Part shown: positions 50,975-57,130 of the stretch, piece by piece
Position numbering within the stretch: the first letter of the stretch is position 1
Layout: each line of letters opens with the position of its first letter
NCBI RefSeq assembly: GCF_000935045.1
Contig: NZ_JYKS01000026.1
Coordinates: 1 to 57,130, forward strand
Length of the DNA stretch: 57,130 bases
Origin: Pseudomonas sp. 10-1B
Lineage (GTDB): Bacteria; Pseudomonadota; Gammaproteobacteria; Pseudomonadales; Pseudomonadaceae
Direction of reading: 5' to 3'
Notes under the pieces: generated by a model
Told to the model about the DNA's origin: nothing
Seen by the model: only the letters and a program-made list of their open reading frames with translations
The model's database searches: none
Translations under genes and position numbers: made by a program

Positions 50975-52902
50975 GCAAGCGCCTGAGCTGGGACATCCAT
51001 ACCCGCACCCAGATCATCAGCCTCGGCCCCGCCCTGCTACTGACCTTGCTGCTGATCAGCTTTTTCACCTTCGTGCGTATCCAGGACCTGCGCCAGGAGC
51101 TCAACCATACCGGGCAACTGATTGCCAACCAGTTGGCGCCGGCCTCGGAATACGGGGTGATCTCGGGCAACAACGAGGTGCTCGAAGGCCTCATGCGTGC
51201 CACCCTCAGCATCCCGCACGTGCGCTTCCTGGAGGTGCAGGACAGCCGCAACCACATCCTGGTGTACGTCGAGCAGTCTGACGAAAGCGCCAACCGCGCG
51301 CAGCAGGTCGAAGTATTCCAGGCGCCCATCCGCCTGCAGCAAATCCGCCTGGACAGCGACTTCCTGCAACAGGGCAAAGCCACCACCCCGGCCATCGGCG
51401 ACGACTACCTGGGCCGGGTGATCGTCGGCATGTCCGATGACGCCTTCAGCCAGCGCCAACAGGAAATCGTGATCAAGGCCGGCATCCTGGCGCTGTTCGC
51501 CCTGCTGTTCACCTTTTTGCTGGCACGCCGCCTGGCCCTGAGCCTGGCCAAGCCGATCAGCGACATGGGCCATGCGGTCAAGGCCATTCAGCAGGGCGAG
51601 TACAACACCCCGCTGCCGGTGGTCGATGACAGCGAGCTGGGCCACTTGGCTCGCCACATCAACAACCTCGCCCACGCCCTGGAACAGGCCAGTGACGAAC
51701 AGAAGCACGCCATTGCCGAGCTGATCCAGGCCCGCGAGGAGGCTGAACAGGCCAACCGCGCCAAATCAGACTTCCTGGCGATGATGAGCCACGAGCTGCG
51801 CACGCCGATGAATGGCGTGCTGGGCATGCTGCAACTGCTGGAAACCACGCAACTGAGCAACGAGCAGGCCGACTACACCGCCGTGGCCAGCGAATCCACC
51901 GGGCATCTGCTCAAGGTCATCAACGACATCCTCGACTTCTCGCGCATCGAGCGCGCCGCGCTGCAACTGGAACACATCGATTTCAACCTGGCCGAGCTGG
52001 TTACCAGCAGCGTCCAGTCATTCCAGCACAGCGCCCAGCAGCGTGGCCTGCACCTGCAACTGCAATTGCCAGACGGCATCGAGCAATTACAGGTGAACGG
52101 CGACCCCACACGCATCCGCCAGATCTTGCTGAACCTGATCGGCAACGCGCTGAAGTTCACCGAGCGCGGCCAGGTACAGGTCGAGGCCCGCTGGCAGGTG
52201 CTCGACCGCCAGTCGATCTGGTTGACCTGCAGCGTGCGCGACACCGGTATCGGCATCGACAGCGACCGCCTGGAAATGATGTTCGTCGCCTTCCAGCAGG
52301 CCGACAGCTCGATTTCCCGCCGTTATGGCGGCACCGGGCTGGGGCTGTCGATCGCCCGCACCCTGGCCGAACGCATGGGCGGCAAGCTGCGCGGCGAAAG
52401 CCGTGAAGGCCTGGGCTCGACCTTTACCCTGGAAATGCCCCTGGCCCTGGCCAGCCCTCCCCCGGCCCCGCTGCTGCTCCCGGAGGATGCGCAACCGTCG
52501 ATGCCCGACAATGACCAGGTGCTGCTGGTAGAGGACAATCCGGTCAACCAGAGTGTCATCGAGGCCATGCTGCGCAGCCTGGGGCTGGCGGTATGCACCG
52601 CCGACGATGGCCTCGAGGCGGTCGCTCTGGTCAGCCGGCAACGCTTTGCCGCCGTGCTGATGGACTGCCGCCTGCCGCACCTGGATGGCTATGAAGCCAC
52701 CCGGCGCATCCGTCAACTGCCCAACGGTGCCCGCCTACCGATCATCGCCTTGACCGCCAACGCGTTGCAGGGCGACCGTGAGCGTTGCATGGCAGCCGGC
52801 ATGGACGACTACCTGAGCAAACCCCTGCGCCGCACCGAACTGCAGCGCGTACTGCAACGCTGGCTACCCGGTCAGACAACCGCGACTGGCGATAAATGCT
52901 AA
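50971..52902 (+). CDS. Hybrid sensor histidine kinase (PA1611-like)
   Basis: A 643-residue inner-membrane kinase: TM1 (about 14-36), periplasmic sensor domain (37-166), TM2 (about 167-188), HAMP (189-240), coiled coil, HisKA with H274 (MSHELRTPMNG), HATPase (NLIGNALKFTE; DTGIGI; GGTGLGLSI) and a receiver with phospho-acceptor D565 (VLMDCRLPHLDGYEA). No HPt domain is present, so a separate HPt is needed. The position upstream of fabA-fabB and the domain order match P. aeruginosa PA1611, reported to signal through HptB (recollection). Confidence 0.88.
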   Translation: MSKRLSWDIHTRTQIISLGPALLLTLLLISFFTFVRIQDLRQELNHTGQLIANQLAPASEYGVISGNNEVLEGLMRATLSIPHVRFLEVQDSRNHILVYVEQSDESANRAQQVEVFQAPIRLQQIRLDSDFLQQGKATTPAIGDDYLGRVIVGMSDDAFSQRQQEIVIKAGILALFALLFTFLLARRLALSLAKPISDMGHAVKAIQQGEYNTPLPVVDDSELGHLARHINNLAHALEQASDEQKHAIAELIQAREEAEQANRAKSDFLAMMSHELRTPMNGVLGMLQLLETTQLSNEQADYTAVASESTGHLLKVINDILDFSRIERAALQLEHIDFNLAELVTSSVQSFQHSAQQRGLHLQLQLPDGIEQLQVNGDPTRIRQILLNLIGNALKFTERGQVQVEARWQVLDRQSIWLTCSVRDTGIGIDSDRLEMMFVAFQQADSSISRRYGGTGLGLSIARTLAERMGGKLRGESREGLGSTFTLEMPLALASPPPAPLLLPEDAQPSMPDNDQVLLVEDNPVNQSVIEAMLRSLGLAVCTADDGLEAVALVSRQRFAAVLMDCRLPHLDGYEATRRIRQLPNGARLPIIALTANALQGDRERCMAAGMDDYLSKPLRRTELQRVLQRWLPGQTTATGDKC

Positions 52903-52964
52903 AGTGCGGCAGTCTTAAGGACTGGACAGGACCCTTTCCGGACCTGAAAATAGACATTTCAGTG

Positions 52965-53092
52965 CACACCTGTACTTCTTTCACCAGGTGCGCTGTGACT
53001 TTCACCACAACGCAATAGTCTACCTGTAGGCTGCCGCCCCGAACGCGATGCGTATCGGGCCGGCCGGGAAGATTCATCCCCTGCCGCAGGGG
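52965..53092 (+). promoter_or_regulatory. fabA upstream region with two inverted repeats
   Basis: CACCTG near 52965 and CAGGTG near 52985 are inverted around about 12 bases. CCCCTG (53078-53083) / CAGGGG (53087-53092) is a perfect short hairpin ending just before the fabA ribosome-binding site GAGGAG. No clear promoter could be placed. A DesT-type operator cannot be asserted. Confidence 0.4.
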
Positions 53093-53109
53093 GTTATTGA
53101 GGAGCTCGC

Positions 53110-53625
53110 ATGACCAAACAACACGCCTTTACTCGGGAAGACCTGCTGCGCTGCAGTCGCGGTGAGCTGTTCGGCCCAGGTAATGCGCAACTGCCCGCGC
53201 CGAACATGCTGATGGTCGATCGCATCACCCATATCAGCGAAGAAGGCGGCAAGTACGGCAAAGGTGAATTGGTCGCCGAGCTGGATATCAATCCGGACCT
53301 GTGGTTCTTCGCCTGCCACTTCGAAGGCGACCCGGTGATGCCGGGCTGCCTGGGCCTGGATGCCATGTGGCAGCTGGTCGGTTTCTTCCTCGGCTGGCAA
53401 GGTCTGCCTGGCCGCGGCCGTGCCCTGGGTTCGGGCGAAGTGAAATTCTTCGGTCAGGTACTGCCTGCGGCCAAGAAAGTCACCTACAACATTCACATCA
53501 AGCGCGTCCTGAAGGGCAAGCTGAACATGGCCATCGCCGATGGCTCGGTCAGCGTCGACGGCCGCGAGATCTACACTGCCGAAGGCCTGCGGGTCGGCGT
53601 GTTCACCTCCACTGACAATTTCTAA
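53110..53625 (+). CDS. fabA: 3-hydroxydecanoyl-ACP dehydratase/isomerase
   Basis: Introduces the double bond in unsaturated fatty acid synthesis. The product has 171 residues with both catalytic residues at the expected positions: H70 (FFACHFEGDPVMPG) and D84 (LGLDAMWQ). ATG follows GAGGAG. It is 11 bases upstream of fabB, the usual fabAB operon of Pseudomonas. Confidence 0.98.
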   Translation: MTKQHAFTREDLLRCSRGELFGPGNAQLPAPNMLMVDRITHISEEGGKYGKGELVAELDINPDLWFFACHFEGDPVMPGCLGLDAMWQLVGFFLGWQGLPGRGRALGSGEVKFFGQVLPAAKKVTYNIHIKRVLKGKLNMAIADGSVSVDGREIYTAEGLRVGVFTSTDNF

Positions 53626-53636
53626 GGGTTATTCGC

Positions 53637-54857
53637 ATGCGCCGCGTCGTTATCACTGGTCTGGGCATCGTATCGTGCCTGGGCAATGACAAAGCTACCG
53701 TCACCGAAAACCTGCGCAACAGCCGTCCGGGTATCCGTTACAACCCGGAATACAAGGAAATGGGGCTGCGTAGCCAGGTTTCCGGGTCCATCGACCTCAA
53801 CCTCGAAGAACTGATCGACCGCAAGGTCTACCGCTTCGTCGGCCACGCCGCGGCCTACGCCTACCTGGCGATGCAGGACGCGATCAAGGATGCCGGCCTG
53901 ACCGAAGAGCAGGTTTCCAACCCGCGTACCGGCTTGGTGGCTGGCTCTGGCGGCGCCTCGACCTTGAACCAGATGGAAGCACTGGACACCCTGCGCGAGA
54001 AAGGCGTCAAGCGCGTCGGCCCATACCGCGTCACCCGCACCATGGGCAGCACCGTTTCGGCGTGCCTGGCCACTCCGTTCAAGATCAAGGGCATCAACTA
54101 CTCGATCTCGTCGGCCTGCGCTACTTCGGCACACTGCATCGGCACCGCGCTGGAGCAGATCCAGTGGGGCAAGCAGGACATCGTCTTCGCCGGTGGCGGT
54201 GAAGAAGAGCACTGGAGCCAGTCGTTCCTGTTCGATGCCATGGGCGCCCTGTCGACCAAGCGCAACGACACCCCGGAACAGGCCTCGCGCGCCTACGATG
54301 CCGACCGTGATGGCTTCGTCATCGCTGGCGGTGGCGGCATGGTCGTGGTCGAGGAGCTGGAGCACGCCCTGGCGCGTGGCGCCAAGATCTACGCCGAAAT
54401 CGTCGGCTACGGCGCGACTTCCGACGGCTACGACATGGTTGCCCCGAGCGGCGAAGGTGCCATCCGCTGCATGCAGCAGGCACTGTCCACCGTCGACACC
54501 CCGATCGATTACCTGAACACCCACGGCACCTCGACTCCGGTCGGTGACGTTGCCGAGATCAAGGGCGTTCGCGCAGTGTTTGGCGACAAGGCACCGAAGA
54601 TCAGCTCGACCAAGAGCCTGTCGGGCCACTCGCTGGGCGCCGCTGGCGTGCACGAGGCGATCTACTGCCTGCTGATGATGGAAAACAACTTCATCGCCGG
54701 CTCCGCCAACATCGACGAGCTGGACCCGGAGGTCGCCGACCTGCCGATCCTGAGCAAAACCGAAGAAAACGCCAAGATCGACACGGTCATGAGCAACAGC
54801 TTCGGCTTCGGCGGCACCAACGCTACCTTGGTGCTCAAGCGCTGGGAAGGCAAGTAA
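53637..54857 (+). CDS. fabB: 3-oxoacyl-ACP synthase I
   Basis: Elongates unsaturated acyl-ACP made by FabA. Condensing enzyme of 406 residues with the nucleophile C161 (SSACATSAHCIG) and histidines in NTHGTSTPVGD and SLSGHSLGAAGVHE. The usual GFGGTNATLVL lies at the C-terminus. A terminator follows at 54878. Confidence 0.98.
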   Translation: MRRVVITGLGIVSCLGNDKATVTENLRNSRPGIRYNPEYKEMGLRSQVSGSIDLNLEELIDRKVYRFVGHAAAYAYLAMQDAIKDAGLTEEQVSNPRTGLVAGSGGASTLNQMEALDTLREKGVKRVGPYRVTRTMGSTVSACLATPFKIKGINYSISSACATSAHCIGTALEQIQWGKQDIVFAGGGEEEHWSQSFLFDAMGALSTKRNDTPEQASRAYDADRDGFVIAGGGGMVVVEELEHALARGAKIYAEIVGYGATSDGYDMVAPSGEGAIRCMQQALSTVDTPIDYLNTHGTSTPVGDVAEIKGVRAVFGDKAPKISSTKSLSGHSLGAAGVHEAIYCLLMMENNFIAGSANIDELDPEVADLPILSKTEENAKIDTVMSNSFGFGGTNATLVLKRWEGK

Positions 54858-54877
54858 GACGCTGCTGCGGTAAACGA

Positions 54878-54905
54878 AACGCCCCGACTGGTTCGGGGCG
54901 TTTTC
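54878..54905 (+). terminator. Terminator of fabAB
   Basis: AACGCCCCGA (54878-54887) / TCGGGGCGTT (54893-54902), perfect 10-bp stem with a 5-base loop, followed by TTCATTT. Confidence 0.9.
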
Positions 54906-54914
54906 ATTTGTGTT

Positions 54915-55019
54915 GCCTGTGCTGGCCTCTTCGCGGGTAAACCCGCTCCTACACAGGCCATTTTCGGTGTTCATGGCCATTGTAGGAGCGGGTTTACCCG
55001 CGAAGAGGCCGGCACAGGC
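54915..55019. repeat. REP doublet after fabB
   Basis: GCCTGTGCTGGCCTCTTCGC at the left and its near complement ending GGCACAGGC at the right bound two arms of about 39 bases. It reaches the stop codon of the convergent amidohydrolase gene. Confidence 0.85.
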
Positions 55020-56026
55020 TATTGGCGCGCCTTGGGCAACACCGCCAGAAAATTTTCCAGGGCCACCTTGCGTGCCACTGCTTCAGGCAAGGCATCCAGA
55101 AACGGCCTGAACCCGTGCATCTGCTCCCCCAGGCTGCCAAACCGACCAACCACATCCGACCCCAGCATGAACCGCTCCGGGTGTTTCTCGACCAGCGCCA
55201 GCCATTCCTTGCGTGGCTCGCCCTTGCCGTCCAGCAAATAGGGCTGCAGCACGCTCCACGACAGGTCGACATACAGGTTCGGGTAATCCTCCAGCAACCG
55301 CGTCAACACCGGCAACAGAAAGTCCATCTGCGTCTGGTGTCGGTGAATTTCCATGCTGCTGCCGGCGTGTGCCCAGATGAACCGCGTGTGTGGGTGGTTG
55401 CGCAGCGGCTCTTCGATCTCCGCCAGGTACAGCGGGTTGCGCTCGCGCTTGGAAGTGATGTTGGAGTGCAGCAGCACCGGCAGGTCGCGCTCGGCCGCCA
55501 GGTGGTAGATGCGCGTCATGGCTTCGTTGTTGGCACGCGGCGTATCACCGCTGGTAAGCGCCGTCAGGTCATCATGGCGGGTGAACACCTCGCCTATGCC
55601 TTGCCACAGCCCCGGGTACAGGTCGAGCATGCGCTCGATATGGCTGACAGCGTTCTTGTCCACCGGGTTGAAGCCGGTCAGGAACGGATGAAAGCGTTTA
55701 CGCTGTTCGTCCGGCAATTGCTGCAGCGCCGCGGCCACGTAGGTATCGGTGGCGCTGTACCAATAGGCATCGGCGTCGTCACCAGCGTAATAGCGCGGGC
55801 GCTTGGGCTCGTCTTCATGCCATTTCTTGGCCACCGGTATGCCGGAGATCATCGACTGCTCGATGCCTGCGGCATCCATGGCCTTGATCAGCGCCGGCAT
55901 GCCTTCGCTTTCCTGGAAGAAGTCGACGTAGTGCAGATGGGCATCACTGTAGCGATACTCGCGCGCCTGTGCCGCTTGGCACAGCCAACCCGATAGCAGT
56001 ACGCAGGCCAGCGCTCTGGCGATCAT
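55019..56026 (-). CDS. Exported amidohydrolase-family protein
   Basis: A 335-residue TIM-barrel hydrolase with a signal peptide (ARALACVLLSGWLCQAAQA), a metal-binding DAHLHYVDF near residue 28, PVLLHSNI, RFIWAHAGSSME and a C-terminal aspartate in MLGSDVVGRF. This is the Amidohydro_2 (ACMSD/TIM-barrel) pattern. The start ATG at 56026 has GAGGAAAG upstream; a much longer open frame continuing upstream is antisense to the pirin gene. Substrate unknown; secretion to the periplasm is unusual for the family. Confidence 0.82.
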   Translation of the reverse strand: MIARALACVLLSGWLCQAAQAREYRYSDAHLHYVDFFQESEGMPALIKAMDAAGIEQSMISGIPVAKKWHEDEPKRPRYYAGDDADAYWYSATDTYVAAALQQLPDEQRKRFHPFLTGFNPVDKNAVSHIERMLDLYPGLWQGIGEVFTRHDDLTALTSGDTPRANNEAMTRIYHLAAERDLPVLLHSNITSKRERNPLYLAEIEEPLRNHPHTRFIWAHAGSSMEIHRHQTQMDFLLPVLTRLLEDYPNLYVDLSWSVLQPYLLDGKGEPRKEWLALVEKHPERFMLGSDVVGRFGSLGEQMHGFRPFLDALPEAVARKVALENFLAVLPKARQ

Positions 56027-56143
56027 GGGCAGCTTTCCTCTCCAAGTACGAACAGAGTAGACCGCCCGGCAAACGAGACGGTTCAGCCGGGGCGGGCAAA
56101 CCGCTATGCTTGAGGCATTTCCACCTCGTCTGGAGCCCTCCCC

Positions 56144-57007
56144 ATGAGCAGCCCTCTGGTCATCCACCCACGCGCCGAATCGGTCGAGGGCCAGCCGATC
56201 CTGCGCCCGCTGCCATCGGCCCAGTGCCGCAGCGTCGGCCCGTTCGTGTTCTTCGACCATATGCTCGAAACCGACTATGCCCCGGGCCATGGCATGGATA
56301 TCCGCCAGCACCCGCATATCGGCTTGTCGACCCTGACCTACCTGTTCGAAGGGGCGATCCTGCACAAGGACAGCCTTGGCTCGCAGCAGCGGGTACTGCC
56401 GGGGGACGTCAGCTGGATGACCGCGGGCAGTGGCGTGGCCCATGTCGAACGCACGCCAGAAGATGCTCTGGCCCATGGCTCGCGCCTGCATGGCCTGCAG
56501 GTGTGGCTGGCGTCGCCGCGCGAGCATGAGCAAGGCCCGGCGAGCTACAGCCACCACCCGGCGGCGAGCCTGCCGGTCAGTGACAGCCTGGGGGTGCGCA
56601 TCTGCATGATCGCTGGCAGCGGTTTCTGCCTGGAGTCGCCGGTGCCGGTGCTGTCCCCTACCCTGTATGCGCATGTGCGGATGCAGCCTGCGACCACCTT
56701 GCTGGTGCCGACAGAGCATGCGCAGCGGGCGCTGTATCTGCTCGATGGTGAGCTGATGATGAATGATGAGGACGTGGAGCCGTGCAGTTTGGTAGTGCTG
56801 CCAGAAGGCGAAGAGGTGACGCTGTACGCCGAAGGTGAGTGCCAGCTGGTATTGATTGGCGGCGCACCGCTGGATGGACCGCGGCGGATGAACTGGAACT
56901 TCGTGGCCAGTGATCCGGAGCTTATAGAGCAAGCTCGGGCGAAGTGGGCTGCAGCGGATTGGCCGGTGGTGCCGGGGGAAACCTCGAGGATCGAGTTGCC
57001 TAGGTGA
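56144..57007 (+). CDS. Pirin family protein
   Basis: Bicupin protein of 287 residues. The N-terminal cupin has the pirin metal ligands H56 and H58 (RQHPHIGLST), H100 and E102 (GSGVAHVE), so it probably binds iron; some pirins are quercetin 2,3-dioxygenases. The C-terminal cupin is degenerate. It is divergent from the amidohydrolase gene with about 117 bases between. Confidence 0.93.
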   Translation: MSSPLVIHPRAESVEGQPILRPLPSAQCRSVGPFVFFDHMLETDYAPGHGMDIRQHPHIGLSTLTYLFEGAILHKDSLGSQQRVLPGDVSWMTAGSGVAHVERTPEDALAHGSRLHGLQVWLASPREHEQGPASYSHHPAASLPVSDSLGVRICMIAGSGFCLESPVPVLSPTLYAHVRMQPATTLLVPTEHAQRALYLLDGELMMNDEDVEPCSLVVLPEGEEVTLYAEGECQLVLIGGAPLDGPRRMNWNFVASDPELIEQARAKWAAADWPVVPGETSRIELPR

Positions 57008-57011
57008 TTCT

Positions 57012-57130
57012 GGGGCTGCTTTGCAGCCCATCGCCGGCAAGCCAGCTCCCACCTCGACCACATCGATCTCAAGCCCTGTGCAGTACCTGTGGGAGCTGGC
57101 TTGCCGGCGATGAGGCCAGCCCAGGCAATA
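57012..57130. repeat. Hairpin and REP doublet after the pirin gene
   Basis: GGGCTGC (57013-57019) / GCAGCCC (57023-57029) is the same small hairpin as after mltD. It is followed by ATCGCCGGCAAGCCAGCTCC and an inverted partner near 57087-57117. The window ends inside the repeat. Confidence 0.8.

Noticed and set aside
52960..52980. DesT-type operator before fabA (AGTGCACACCTGTACT)
   Set aside because: The dyad is imperfect (about 10 of 16 positions) and I do not remember the operator exactly enough to claim it.

Overview
The window comes from a Pseudomonas of the P. putida group. This rests on high-GC coding sequence, a 13-gene nuo operon with fused nuoCD, P. putida-type ChrR, many pseudomonad REP/REPIN palindromes and blocks of gene order I recall from P. 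aeruginosa and P. putida (dnaQ-rnhA-methyltransferase-gloB-mltD-npp; gpsA ... hybrid kinase-fabA-fabB). All identifications come from reading the sequence and from memory of families; no search was run.

Layout. 1-659: leader region with a candidate promoter. 660-15612: NADH dehydrogenase I (nuoA-N) ending in a clear terminator. 15694-17509: a small phage-derived island (Ogr-like zinc finger, CI-like repressor, and an operon of a LuxR-type HTH, a P2 gpL-like protein and a holin-like protein). 17729-19801: a TonB-dependent receptor. 19965-27846: chrR, a small conserved protein, ldcA, dnaQ, rnhA, a methyltransferase, gloB and mltD. 28071-35461: a five-gene peptide/nucleoside-peptide ABC transporter (nppA1A2BCD, Yej-like). 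35548-37260: an accessory stretch with a structured RNA leader in front of a truncated gene, a DUF3077 gene, an antitoxin with a broken PIN toxin, and REP elements. 37568-41765: a three-domain kinase/M23-like/aminotransferase protein and a LysR regulator, separated by a 241-bp near-perfect palindrome. 42115-47716: an AI-2E family permease, a DUF4892 protein, two alpha/beta hydrolases, sixA, a DUF4389 protein and gpsA on the minus strand. 47937-52902: an overlapping TonB receptor / binding protein / hybrid histidine kinase operon. 53110-54857: fabA-fabB. 55019-57007: an amidohydrolase and a pirin.

How genes work together. nuoA-N encode one membrane complex feeding electrons from NADH to quinone. 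fabA-fabB make unsaturated fatty acids, and gpsA supplies glycerol-3-phosphate for phospholipid. The npp genes form one importer with two binding proteins. The receptor, binding protein and kinase at 47937-52902 are translationally coupled and may form one sensing unit.

The most unusual signal is at 35609-35791. One central strand is complementary to an upstream copy and to a downstream copy of the same two-block motif, and the downstream copy covers the Shine-Dalgarno region. This is the architecture of a two-state RNA switch. Second are the phage-derived lysis-type island after nuoN and the 241-bp palindrome, which has a diverged relative and a third partial copy in the window.
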